DNA of 64,000 bases, from NCBI GenBank assembly GCA_902564785.1, contig CACFCI010000001.1, positions 1-64,000 on the forward strand, given 5' to 3'. The position numbers were made by a program, and so were the translations under genes. The notes beneath the pieces were generated by a model that ran no database searches, was not told the origin of the DNA, and saw only the letters and a list, made by a program, of their open reading frames with translations. Within the stretch, counting starts at the first letter, position 1. Each line of letters begins with the position of its first letter. Of this stretch, positions 32,877-42,434 are shown piece by piece. Source of the stretch: an uncultured Pelagibacteraceae bacterium (GTDB lineage: Bacteria; Pseudomonadota; Alphaproteobacteria; Pelagibacterales; Pelagibacteraceae).

Positions 32877-34334
32877 TTATTTTTTTGCTAACAAGTAGTA
32901 TGTTATCCAGGCAACAAATGCACCTATTATCCAAGCATAAGATTGTAAAAACATAAAATTAGTATTCCAAATTGTTGAAGCTGAAAAAATAAATCCTATC
33001 AATAAAGAATAAACACCTTTAATATGCCAGCCACCTGAATAATAATATATGCTGTCTCTACCAATTGAATATAAATCTTTATTACTTAATTCTTGATTTT
33101 TAATTAAATAATAATCAGCCACCATCACTCCAAATAAAGGACCAAAAAAAGCACCAAAAGTATCTATAAAGGATAAAATTCCTATTTGACTCAAAATAGT
33201 CAACCAGAATACCGCAATCAATAAACCAAAAAATGAAATTAAATAACCTGCACTTTTAAAACTTAATTTAGAAGGAGCAAAATTTATTAGAGAATATTGA
33301 GATGGTATATAATTAGCAACTAAATTTGTAGAAGCTGAAGCTATTATAATGAAGCATAAAACAACTATTGTTATTTGTATATTGTCAAATTTTCCAACTA
33401 TATCTGTTGGATTGGTAAAAATTCTATCAATATCCGAAAATTTTTGATTAAGAAATAAATCAGAACCTGTAACAATGAAAACTGATAAAAAAGAAAAAAT
33501 AATTAAATTCAAAATTAAACTTAAGTTTCCTTTTTTTAATTCTTTCTCATTTTTTACATACCTAGAAAAATCACCAAAACTAATGATTAAAATTGAAAAA
33601 TAAGCAAATATTGTTCCAGCAACTGTCATTAAAGGTGCTAAATTATTAACATCTAAAAAATTATTGAGGTTAAAAATATTTGAAAAAGCTTCGGTAGTTA
33701 TTTTTACATCACTTAATAAAACAACAAAGAAAAAAATAAACATACCAGTGTAGACTGTCATTGTAGAAAAATTAATTAATTTTTTATTGTACTGCATCCC
33801 AACAATAAATAATAAAGTCTGTAGAATAATTGTTATTACTATTGCAGACCAATCAATAATGTTCATTCCAAAATAATAAAAAATAAATATTTCCTGCTGT
33901 AATAAAGAATTATCTATAGAAAAAATAACTATTCTAATTAAATAAACTAAAATTTTAGATAAAAAGTAAGTTTGAATTCCAAAGAAAAAAATTCCAACTA
34001 AACTTCTGATTAAACCAAAAAATTTAGCACCGTTAAATCCTAATGAAGATCTTAACAATACTGCAAATGGTAAACCAAATTTTTGGGAAGGTTTTCCAAT
34101 AATATTTGAAAACAAACAAACAAACAAAGATCCTAATATTATTCCAAAAAAAACTACAAATACATTTAAACTATACATTAAGTAAAGTGAGGATATTAAT
34201 GAGAAACCAATTACACTTTGTACATTTGCTCCCCAAAAACAAAATAAATCTTTCCGATTCCAAGTTTTATAATTTGGATTAACTGTTACTAAGTCCCAAT
34301 TAGAAAGAGAGTATTTTACTTTTGGCTGATTCAC
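32877..34334 (-). CDS. NCS1-family nucleobase/cytosine-purine permease-like transporter
   Basis: WNRKDLFCFWGANVQSVIGFSL, GKPSQKFGLPFAVLLRSSLGFNGAKFFGLIRSLVGIFFFGIQ; 12 TM-like profile. Confidence 0.85.
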   Translation of the reverse strand: MNQPKVKYSLSNWDLVTVNPNYKTWNRKDLFCFWGANVQSVIGFSLISSLYLMYSLNVFVVFFGIILGSLFVCLFSNIIGKPSQKFGLPFAVLLRSSLGFNGAKFFGLIRSLVGIFFFGIQTYFLSKILVYLIRIVIFSIDNSLLQQEIFIFYYFGMNIIDWSAIVITIILQTLLFIVGMQYNKKLINFSTMTVYTGMFIFFFVVLLSDVKITTEAFSNIFNLNNFLDVNNLAPLMTVAGTIFAYFSILIISFGDFSRYVKNEKELKKGNLSLILNLIIFSFLSVFIVTGSDLFLNQKFSDIDRIFTNPTDIVGKFDNIQITIVVLCFIIIASASTNLVANYIPSQYSLINFAPSKLSFKSAGYLISFFGLLIAVFWLTILSQIGILSFIDTFGAFFGPLFGVMVADYYLIKNQELSNKDLYSIGRDSIYYYSGGWHIKGVYSLLIGFIFSASTIWNTNFMFLQSYAWIIGAFVAWITYYLLAKK

Positions 34335-34360
34335 TAAACCTTATTTTAAACTAATAAATT

Positions 34361-35695
34361 CTACTGTCCATATAAGAGAGTTGGTAGCCATAGAGCAATC
34401 TGTGGGAATATGATTATTAAAATTAAACCTATTACTTGTAGAACCATAAATTGCATCATTCCATAATAAATGTCTTTTAAATCCCATTCAGGAACTACAC
34501 CTTTTAAGAAATAGGCAGACAAAGCTACAGGTGGAGATAGCCAGGCGGTCTGTAGATTTACAGCGACCAATATTGCAAACCAAGTTAAATTAAATTCCAA
34601 AGCTTCAATTAATGGTAAAAGAATTGGAACAATAATCATAACAATTGGTACCCATTCTAATGGCCAACCTAATAAAAATATTGCAACCATAACAATTCCT
34701 AGAATTAAATATTTATTCATTTCTAATCCTAACAAAAATTCAGTTAATAAGGTTGGAGTACCAAGTCTTGCAAATACAGCACCAAAAAAGTTTGATGCAG
34801 CAACTAAAACCATTATTAAAGCAGTAATTTCTAGAGTTTTAACGAGCGCTTCTTGAAGTTTAGATAAAGTTAATTTTTTATAAGCTAATGAAAGTAATAA
34901 AGCTCCCATAGCACCACAACCTGCTGCTTCTGTAGGTGTTGCAAAACCAAATAAAATACTCCCCAATGCTGCAAAGACGAGCGCTGCAGGAGGAACCAAA
35001 CCTAAGAAGAATTCAATCCAAACTTCTTTAATGCTTGCTGCCCTCATTTCTTCAGGAATTACAGGTCCTAATTTTGGATTTATCATACATCTTATTGTTG
35101 TGTAACCAGCGTATAAACTAGCAAGAAGAATTCCAGGTATTATAGCAGCAGCAAATAAATCAATTACAGGAATTTCCATAATTGGGCCCATTACAACAAG
35201 CATAATGCTTGGTGGAATTAAAATTCCTAAAGTACCACCAGCTGTAATTGTACCAGCTGCAAGTCTTACATCATAACCAGATCTATTCATTGATTTTGCA
35301 GCCATGATTCCTAGTATAGTTACTGAAGCACCAACAATTCCTGTTGCTGCAGCAAAGATAACTGAAACAAACAATACAGCATAATACAATGCACCTCTTA
35401 CTCTAGCCAACATCATTTGAAATGATGAGAACAATCTTTCCATTAGTCCTGCTTGCTCCATCATTATGCCCATAAAAACAAAGAGTGGGACGGCGGCGAG
35501 TGTTTGTTCGGTCATGACCATCGAAAACTGAAGAGTCATTAAATAAAAAACTAATTTTCCAAATCCCAGATATCCAAATACAAAACCTAAGAAAATTAAT
35601 GTAAATGAAATTGGAAATCCAACAAAAATAGCAAAAAGCATTACTCCAACTAAAATAAAGCCTAAGATAGCCGGATCTATTAATTCAGCAATCAT
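34361..35695 (-). CDS. dctM: TRAP transporter large permease (DctM)
   Basis: FVFMGIMMEQAGL, TAGGTLGILIPPSIMLVVMGP, PLEWVPIVMIIVPILLPL. Confidence 0.93.
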   Translation of the reverse strand: MIAELIDPAILGFILVGVMLFAIFVGFPISFTLIFLGFVFGYLGFGKLVFYLMTLQFSMVMTEQTLAAVPLFVFMGIMMEQAGLMERLFSSFQMMLARVRGALYYAVLFVSVIFAAATGIVGASVTILGIMAAKSMNRSGYDVRLAAGTITAGGTLGILIPPSIMLVVMGPIMEIPVIDLFAAAIIPGILLASLYAGYTTIRCMINPKLGPVIPEEMRAASIKEVWIEFFLGLVPPAALVFAALGSILFGFATPTEAAGCGAMGALLLSLAYKKLTLSKLQEALVKTLEITALIMVLVAASNFFGAVFARLGTPTLLTEFLLGLEMNKYLILGIVMVAIFLLGWPLEWVPIVMIIVPILLPLIEALEFNLTWFAILVAVNLQTAWLSPPVALSAYFLKGVVPEWDLKDIYYGMMQFMVLQVIGLILIIIFPQIALWLPTLLYGQ

Positions 35696-36306
35696 TCATC
35701 TTCTCCTGGCCACTTTCCTCGTGTGGCAGCCCAATAGCTTTTAAATAATTCTGAAATACCTTGGATTAGTAAAAATATTATTCCAATAAGTAGACAACTT
35801 TTAATTGGCCACATATATGGCATCCAAGTTGTATCCATTCCTCTCTCACCTCTTTGAATAGACTCCCCAACATATCCAATAGTCATGTAAAGAAATACTA
35901 ATAAGCCTGGAAAGTAAAATAATATATACAACCAAAAATCAATTTTGCCTTGAATCTTAGTTTTAAAATTTCTGTATAAAAAATCAGCTCTTATATGAAC
36001 ACCTTTAGAAAGTGCATATCCAGCACCTAACATAAAAAGTGCACCATATAAAAAACGACTTATGTCATAGGCCCAAATTGTTGGAGAGTGAAATAATTTT
36101 CTAGCAAGAACTTCGTAAGTCATTGCAAGAATTAATGGCATCAAAATCCAACAAACTACGTTGCCAACCCATTTACTAAATTTATCAATATTTACAATTG
36201 AACTTGCCATCCATGGTGGCATATCACTTGGCATTTTTCCTGAACCACCTCGCCTTTCAGCAATCATTTCATCAGAAATATCTAATTTACCTGGTTCGTC
36301 TGCCAT
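35692..36306 (-). CDS. dctQ: TRAP transporter small permease (DctQ)
   Basis: 4 TM profile, ARKLFHSPTIWAYDISRFLYGALFMLGAGYALSKGVHIRADF. Confidence 0.92.
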   Translation of the reverse strand: MADEPGKLDISDEMIAERRGGSGKMPSDMPPWMASSIVNIDKFSKWVGNVVCWILMPLILAMTYEVLARKLFHSPTIWAYDISRFLYGALFMLGAGYALSKGVHIRADFLYRNFKTKIQGKIDFWLYILFYFPGLLVFLYMTIGYVGESIQRGERGMDTTWMPYMWPIKSCLLIGIIFLLIQGISELFKSYWAATRGKWPGEDE

Positions 36307-36323
36307 AAATTTTTATAAAAAAA

Positions 36324-36351
36324 TTAGAGCGGACTTTATAGTCCGCTCTAA
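36324..36351 (-). terminator. Strong intrinsic terminator/attenuator between dctP and dctQ
   Basis: TTAGAGCGGACT-TTAT-AGTCCGCTCTAA, 12-bp perfect stem, followed on minus strand by TTTTTTTATAAAA. Confidence 0.9.
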
Positions 36352-36370
36352 CATAAAGATTATTTAATGA

Positions 36371-37465
36371 TTACTTTAATGTTGCTGCGTGAGCCATTCC
36401 TAGCTTAGCATTAGACATTTGAGCACCACTCCAGAAAGGAACTGCAATATCAGCAAATTCTTTCATAGAGTCCCAAACTTCAGCAAAGAATGCATTTTTA
36501 GCTGCGTTTGTTTCCAAACTTTTCTTAGCAGCTGCCATGTATTCAGTGAAGTAATCAGAAGGAGTATCTTCTAATTTTACACCATGAACTTCAGTAAGCT
36601 CTTTTAAAGCTTTTCCGTTTTCATAGATTCTATAACTTAGAGATTTCGCTAGAGATGCATTTGCTGCAACTTCTAGAGACTTCTTCTCATGAGCACTCAT
36701 AGCATTGTATGTTTTTCCAGTAATATAAAAGTCAGCATTTACGACTACTTGGTGCAAACCTTGTAAGTAGTAGTGCTTTAATACTTTTTGGAAACCAAAC
36801 GTTAAGTCTGGCTTTGGACAACACCATTCAGCAGCATCAATAGTTCCTGCTTCTAGAGCTGGTAGAATATCTCCACCACCCATAGCTACAGATGCAATAC
36901 CAATGTCTTTGTATGTTTGTCCTGGAATTCCTGGAGGAGTTCTGAATTTATATTTTCTAAAGTCAGCCATATCTTTAATTGGTTTAGGGAACCAACCTAA
37001 AGCTTCTGGTCCAACTGGTTGAATCATAAATCCTTTAATATCTCTTCCCATTTCTTTCCATAGTCTGTCATATAGTTCTTTTCCTCCACCATATTGAAAC
37101 CATGATAGGAATGCGATGTTGTCAATACCAACACCACCACCAGCTACTGGCGAACCAAATAGCATAGCTGCAGGGTGATCACCTGACCAATAATGCGTCC
37201 AAGCGAATCCACAATCGATTAAACCTTTGTCAACTGCGTCTAGAGTTTCTTTTACACCAACAACTGCTCCTGCAGGCATAATTTCAAACTTTAGAGATCC
37301 ACCAGTCAATTCGGTTACAGTGTCAGTAAAATCCTTTAACATTTTAACTTCATCAGCTTTAGTGTTAAGAACAGTCTGACATTTTAGTGTTTTTGCCGCA
37401 TTAGCATTTGAAATAAATCCAAATACCATTGCAACTGCAAATAACATTGAAATGATTTTTTTCAT
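36371..37465 (-). CDS. dctP: TRAP transporter substrate-binding protein (DctP)
   Basis: Signal peptide; FRTPPGIPGQTYKDIGIASVAMGGGDILPALEAGTIDAAEWCCPKPD. Confidence 0.92.
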   Translation of the reverse strand: MKKIISMLFAVAMVFGFISNANAAKTLKCQTVLNTKADEVKMLKDFTDTVTELTGGSLKFEIMPAGAVVGVKETLDAVDKGLIDCGFAWTHYWSGDHPAAMLFGSPVAGGGVGIDNIAFLSWFQYGGGKELYDRLWKEMGRDIKGFMIQPVGPEALGWFPKPIKDMADFRKYKFRTPPGIPGQTYKDIGIASVAMGGGDILPALEAGTIDAAEWCCPKPDLTFGFQKVLKHYYLQGLHQVVVNADFYITGKTYNAMSAHEKKSLEVAANASLAKSLSYRIYENGKALKELTEVHGVKLEDTPSDYFTEYMAAAKKSLETNAAKNAFFAEVWDSMKEFADIAVPFWSGAQMSNAKLGMAHAATLK

Positions 37466-37607
37466 TTGTTTCCCTCTCTTTATTTTTAAAAACGAAAGCT
37501 TGTCAAAGAATGAAATCTAAAACAAGTGTTATTATTGGATTATTTTAATTTTTTTGTGTACAGAAATGTTACAAATAAAAAATTTTAATTTATAAAAGTT
37601 CTAATTA
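37466..37607. promoter_or_regulatory. Divergent intergenic promoter region, TRAP operon / GMC oxidoreductase operon
   Basis: 142-bp gap between two divergently transcribed operons; no specific motif identified. Confidence 0.5.
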
Positions 37608-39203
37608 ATGGATAATTTTGATTATATTATAATTGGTGCTGGATCTGCAGGATGTGTTCTTGCAAACAGAATTTCATCAAACCCTAAAAATAAAGTCTTA
37701 CTTTTAGAGGCAGGTGGCAAAGATACTAATCCATGGATACATATTCCTGGAGGATATTTTAAAACAATGCACAATCCTGAGACAGATTGGTGTTTTAACA
37801 CAGAAGAAGAGCCCTTTTGTGACAATAGAAAGATGACTTACCCAAGAGGTAAAACACTTGGAGGAAGTTCTTCTATTAATGGAATGCTTTATATTCGAGG
37901 GCAATCAAATGATTACAATTATTGGAGACAATTAGGAAATGTTGGATGGTCATGGGATGATGTACTTCCTTATTTTAAAAAATCTGAAGATTTTCAATTT
38001 GGAAAAAATGAATTTCATGGATCTGGTGGCCCATTAAAAGTTGAAAAAATTAGATCTACTTTTAAAGTTTTAGATTTATTTTTAGAAGCTGCAGAGGAAT
38101 TTGGATATAAAAAAACTGATGATTTTAATAATGGTGATAATGAAGGAATGGGGTATTTCCCTTTAACAATTAAAAATGGATTTAGATGTAGCACAGCAGT
38201 CGGATATTTAAATCCAATAAAAAATAGAAGTAATTTAAAGATTATAACTAAAGCTCACATAAAAAATATTGAGTTTGAAAATAAAATTGCCAAAAAAGTT
38301 AATTTTTGGACTGGTGATAAGTTAAACACTGTAGAAGCAAATGGTGAAATTATTTTAAGTGCTGGTACTATTGGATCTCCACATATTCTTCAAGCTTCCG
38401 GTTTGGGTCCTGCTAAATTATTAAAAGATAACGGTATTGAAGTATTAATGGAAAATAAAAGCATTGGCCAAAACTTAACGGACCATCTTATGTTAAGACC
38501 TGTTTATAAAATAAAAAATTTAGAAACATTAAATGATATTTATTATAGTTTAACTAAAAAAATATTTACTGGATTAAAATTTTTCTTAACACGAACTGGC
38601 CCACTTACTGTTGGCGCTAGTTATTTGTGTGGTTTTGTTAAGAGTGACCCACATTTAGAAACTCCTAACTTACAATTTCATGTTTCTCCAGCTAGTACCG
38701 ATCTTTTAGGAAAATCATCATTACATAAATTTCCTGCTTTCACACCAACTATCACTAATGTAAGACCTACTAGCAGAGGATCAATTGAACTAAAATCTTC
38801 AGATACGAGAATTCCTCCAAAAATTAAAATGAACTATTTATCTACACATGAAGATAGAGAGATAGCAGGTAAGTCTCTTAAAATAGTAAGAAAAATAGTT
38901 ATGGAGTCCAAAGCCTATAAAGATTATGAACCAGAGGAATTAAGACCAGGCATAAATATTAATAATATTGAGCAGCTGGCTATTGAAGCGGGAAAATATG
39001 CTAATACAATTTTCCATCCTGTAAGTACGTGTAGAATGGGTAAAGATGAAAATGCAGTAGTTTCTGATCAGTTAAAAGTTCATGGAATAAAAAACTTAAG
39101 AGTGATTGATGCATCAGTAATGCCATATATCACCTCAGGAAATACAAATGCACCTACAATAATGATTGCAGAAAAAGGTGCGGACATGATACTACAGCAA
39201 TAA
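37608..39203 (+). CDS. GMC family FAD-dependent oxidoreductase (choline dehydrogenase-like)
   Basis: YIIIGAGSAGCVLANRISSNPKNKVLLLEAGG, GGSSSINGMLYIRG, C-terminal NTNAPTIMIAEKGAD. Confidence 0.92.
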   Translation: MDNFDYIIIGAGSAGCVLANRISSNPKNKVLLLEAGGKDTNPWIHIPGGYFKTMHNPETDWCFNTEEEPFCDNRKMTYPRGKTLGGSSSINGMLYIRGQSNDYNYWRQLGNVGWSWDDVLPYFKKSEDFQFGKNEFHGSGGPLKVEKIRSTFKVLDLFLEAAEEFGYKKTDDFNNGDNEGMGYFPLTIKNGFRCSTAVGYLNPIKNRSNLKIITKAHIKNIEFENKIAKKVNFWTGDKLNTVEANGEIILSAGTIGSPHILQASGLGPAKLLKDNGIEVLMENKSIGQNLTDHLMLRPVYKIKNLETLNDIYYSLTKKIFTGLKFFLTRTGPLTVGASYLCGFVKSDPHLETPNLQFHVSPASTDLLGKSSLHKFPAFTPTITNVRPTSRGSIELKSSDTRIPPKIKMNYLSTHEDREIAGKSLKIVRKIVMESKAYKDYEPEELRPGININNIEQLAIEAGKYANTIFHPVSTCRMGKDENAVVSDQLKVHGIKNLRVIDASVMPYITSGNTNAPTIMIAEKGADMILQQ

Positions 39204-39796
39204 TGTTTGTAGAATTTTTTACACCTGAACAAATTGCAATAGTAACTCAAATAATTCTTATTGATTTAGTTTTAGCAGGTGACAATGCAATAATAATTGG
39301 AATGGTTGCATCTAAATTTCCAGTCGAACAAAGAAAAAAAGTTATTTTTTGGGGAATTGGTGGTGCTGTAATTTTAAGAATCCTACTAACATTGATTACA
39401 GCATATCTTCTGCAAATCACTGGCTTAAGATTAATTGGGGGATTATTATTACTTTACATTGTTTATAAGCTTTATGTAGACGTAATAAAAGGTTCAGAAA
39501 CAGAAGAGGATGTAAAAGTAGATAATTCAAGTTTTATAAAAGCAATTTGGACTGTTTTACTAGCTGATTTTACAATGAGTTTAGACAATGTATTGGGTGT
39601 TGCTGGTGCAGCTGGTGATCACTATGGGCTTCTTGTTTTTGGATTAGTGTTATCAATTGTTTTGATGGCAACTGCAGCAACATTAATTTCTGGATGGATT
39701 AAAAAATACAGATGGATAGCCTGGCTTGGGTTATTAGCCATTTTAATTGTAGCTGTTGAGTTGATTTACACAGATATTAAAATATTATTCTTTTGA
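39203..39796 (+). CDS. TerC family integral membrane protein (YjbE type)
   Basis: LIDLVLAGDNAIIIGMVA, ADFTMSLDNVLGVAGAA. Confidence 0.9.
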   Translation: MFVEFFTPEQIAIVTQIILIDLVLAGDNAIIIGMVASKFPVEQRKKVIFWGIGGAVILRILLTLITAYLLQITGLRLIGGLLLLYIVYKLYVDVIKGSETEEDVKVDNSSFIKAIWTVLLADFTMSLDNVLGVAGAAGDHYGLLVFGLVLSIVLMATAATLISGWIKKYRWIAWLGLLAILIVAVELIYTDIKILFF

Positions 39797-40554
39797 TGTA
39801 TCTTCAAAAAATAAATCTTAAAAACAAGTATGCTTTAGTTACAGGAGCAGGTAAAGGATTAGGACGAGCATGTTCTGTTGCTTTAGCTGAGGCAGGTGCA
39901 ACTGTTATAGCTTTAAGCAGAACTGCAACAGATCTAAATAAATTAGAAAAAGATATTAAAAAAGTTAAAGGTAAAGTTATTAAAGTTTCTTGTGACGTAA
40001 TGAATTATGAAGATTTAAAACAAAAATTAGATAAAATTAAAATTATCGATATATTAGTTAATAATGCAGGAACTAATATTCCGGAACCTTTTGAAAAAAT
40101 AAAACAAAAAAACATGAATTATCTTGTAGATTTAAATTTAAAGGCGGCATTTAACGTGGCGCAACTGGTTGTAAAAAAAATGCTTAAAAATAAAAAAAGA
40201 ACTGGCTCAATTATAAATATGTCATCTCAACTAGGTCATGTTGGTATGAGTGGTAGAAATGTATACAACATGACAAAGTTCGGGATTGAAGGATTAACTA
40301 AGGGCATGGGTGTCGAGTTAGCTAAAAAAAATATAAGAGTTAATACGGTAGCACCTACTTTTGTTGAAACACCGATGGTTAAAAATTTTTTTAAAAATAA
40401 AAAATTTAAAAAATTAGCACTTGGAAATATTCCAATGGGAAAAGCGGCTTCCGAAAGTGATGTTGCTACAACAGTATGCTTTTTGGCATCATCAGCATCT
40501 TCAATGATAACTGGAACATCAATAATTATAGATGGTGGATGGACAGCTCAATAA
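39793..40554 (+). CDS. SDR family oxidoreductase
   Basis: ALVTGAGKGLGRACSVALAEAGATV, NNAG, YNMTKFGIEGLTKG. Confidence 0.9.
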   Translation: MMYLQKINLKNKYALVTGAGKGLGRACSVALAEAGATVIALSRTATDLNKLEKDIKKVKGKVIKVSCDVMNYEDLKQKLDKIKIIDILVNNAGTNIPEPFEKIKQKNMNYLVDLNLKAAFNVAQLVVKKMLKNKKRTGSIINMSSQLGHVGMSGRNVYNMTKFGIEGLTKGMGVELAKKNIRVNTVAPTFVETPMVKNFFKNKKFKKLALGNIPMGKAASESDVATTVCFLASSASSMITGTSIIIDGGWTAQ

Positions 40555-41339
40555 TTTATAGACTTTTTTTTGTTTTTTTAATTTTTATATCACCTGTAAA
40601 TGCTATTGAATTTCAAGGTAAATTTCTACAAGGTCATTTTATATTAGGTAAAACTGATCCTAACGCTAAAATCTTAGTTGGAAAGAAACAGGTAAAAGTT
40701 TCAAAAGATGGTTTTTTTGTTTTTGGTATAGATCGAGATCAAAAATATGACCTAACATTTACAAAAATTATTAATGGAAAAAAATCAATAACTACAAAAA
40801 AAGTTTTAAAAAGAAAATACAATATACAAAGAATAGATGGTCTTGCAGAAAGTAAGGTAACCCCGCCTGAGTCTGTTTATAAAAGAATTAAAAAAGAAAA
40901 TAATGCAATTGGAGAAGCAAGAGCAATTAATTCTGATCTACAATTTTTTAAAGAAAAATTTATAATGCCAGTTGAAGGTATAATTAGTGGTGTTTATGGT
41001 AGTCAAAGAATTTTAAATGGTAAACCAAGATGGCCTCACTATGGAATAGATATTGCAGCTAAACAAGGAACAATGATTAAATCATCTGGTTCAGGCGTAG
41101 TTACTATGGCTGAAGATGATTTATATTATACTGGAGGAACAGTTATAATGGACCATGGTCATGGGATATCAACGATATATTCCCATTTAGAAAATGTACT
41201 AGTATCAGTTGGTGATCAAATAAATCAAGGGGATATAATAGGAACTGTAGGGTCAACAGGAAGATCAACAGGACCACATTTAGATTTTAGAGTTAATTGG
41301 TTTCAAACTCGTTTAGATCCGATGTCGGTGATAAATTAA
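40539..41339 (+). CDS. M23 family peptidase, exported (start trimmed from 40476)
   Basis: Start MDSSIIYRLFFVFLIFISPVNAIEF gives a signal peptide; HYGIDIAAKQGTMIKSSGSGVV, VIMDHGHGISTIYSHL, GRSTGPHLDFRV. Confidence 0.9.
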   Translation: MDSSIIYRLFFVFLIFISPVNAIEFQGKFLQGHFILGKTDPNAKILVGKKQVKVSKDGFFVFGIDRDQKYDLTFTKIINGKKSITTKKVLKRKYNIQRIDGLAESKVTPPESVYKRIKKENNAIGEARAINSDLQFFKEKFIMPVEGIISGVYGSQRILNGKPRWPHYGIDIAAKQGTMIKSSGSGVVTMAEDDLYYTGGTVIMDHGHGISTIYSHLENVLVSVGDQINQGDIIGTVGSTGRSTGPHLDFRVNWFQTRLDPMSVIN

Positions 41340-41378
41340 ACTAAAATTTTAAGGGCACCTATCAACAGAATAAACCTT

Positions 41379-41609
41379 TTAAACTACTTTATTTTTTCTT
41401 CGCTCTTTTCTCCAAAGTATAAAAAATAATAGAATTAATGCTGGTTGCAAAAAAATAAAAATAATAATGTTTATCGCCTCATATGATATTCCTATTAAAT
41501 TTGCCAAATCAACCAGAACTATTACACAAACTTTAAAAACAAAGTCTATTAATTCAAACCCTGAATTTCCCATACTATTGTAAGCATCTATATATTTGTT
41601 CATATTCAA
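41379..41609 (-). CDS. Hypothetical small membrane protein
   Basis: 76 aa, two hydrophobic segments. Confidence 0.5.
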   Translation of the reverse strand: MNMNKYIDAYNSMGNSGFELIDFVFKVCVIVLVDLANLIGISYEAINIIIFIFLQPALILLFFILWRKERRKNKVV

Positions 41610-41697
41610 AATGTAATGTTTTTTTCTAAAAAGTATTGTCCAAATTTATAAATTATCTTGGACAAGAATTTATCCAATTAAACATTATATTGAGATC

Positions 41698-41937
41698 ATG
41701 ATTAAAAATAAAATAAACAAATGGGTCTTGTTTTTATACTTTTTGACTGTAGGTAACTATGCGCATGCACGTGTTATAAATGTCAACTCATGTCCAGTTC
41801 CTTTTGACTTCACGGTTGCAGACTTTTGCGTGTTAAGTACGATTGGAATGTGGATTGCAATTCCATTAATCTTTATGGTAATTTATGTTGCTTTTGCGTT
41901 ATTTACAGGATTAATAAAAAATATATTTTCAAGATAA
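41698..41937 (+). CDS. Hypothetical small membrane protein
   Basis: 79 aa, two hydrophobic segments around a Cys-containing loop. Confidence 0.5.
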   Translation: MIKNKINKWVLFLYFLTVGNYAHARVINVNSCPVPFDFTVADFCVLSTIGMWIAIPLIFMVIYVAFALFTGLIKNIFSR

Positions 41938-41945
41938 TTTCATTG

Positions 41946-41969
41946 GGTGTCCTTATCATTAAGGACACC
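41946..41969. terminator. Perfect 10-bp hairpin downstream of 41698..41937
   Basis: GGTGTCCTTA-TCAT-TAAGGACACC; no clear U-run on either strand. Confidence 0.45.
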
Positions 41970-42037
41970 TGACATTACAAAGCACCTACATATTAAATTA
42001 TTATTTAAATTTGAGTTTAACTAGTTTATAAATTCTT

Positions 42038-42409
42038 ATGGATTTTGGAACATCTATAAAAACCTGTTTTTCTAAATATGCTATTTTTTCTGGAAGAGCA
42101 TCTAGATCTGAATTTTGGTGGTTTGTACTTTTTGGTGTTATTGGGGGAATAGTAACTGTAGTAATAGATGTGATGATTTTAGGTTATTCTACTGAAGTAT
42201 ATGGACCTATAAATATAATATTTACTGTGATAACTTTTCTACCTTCTATTGCTGTTGGAGCAAGAAGACTTCATGATATAAACAGATCGGGATGGTGGCA
42301 GTTAATTACATTAACTGTTATCGGATTAATTTTATTAATAATTTGGTGGGCAACTATTGGTGAAAATAAAAAAAATGTCCATGGATCATCCTTAAAATTA
42401 AAAAATTAA
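42038..42409 (+). CDS. DUF805 family membrane protein
   Basis: GRASRSEFWWFVLF...ARRLHDINRSGWWQL signature. Confidence 0.9.
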   Translation: MDFGTSIKTCFSKYAIFSGRASRSEFWWFVLFGVIGGIVTVVIDVMILGYSTEVYGPINIIFTVITFLPSIAVGARRLHDINRSGWWQLITLTVIGLILLIIWWATIGENKKNVHGSSLKLKN

Positions 42410-42434
42410 GTAAGTAAATTAAAGAGCACAAAAG

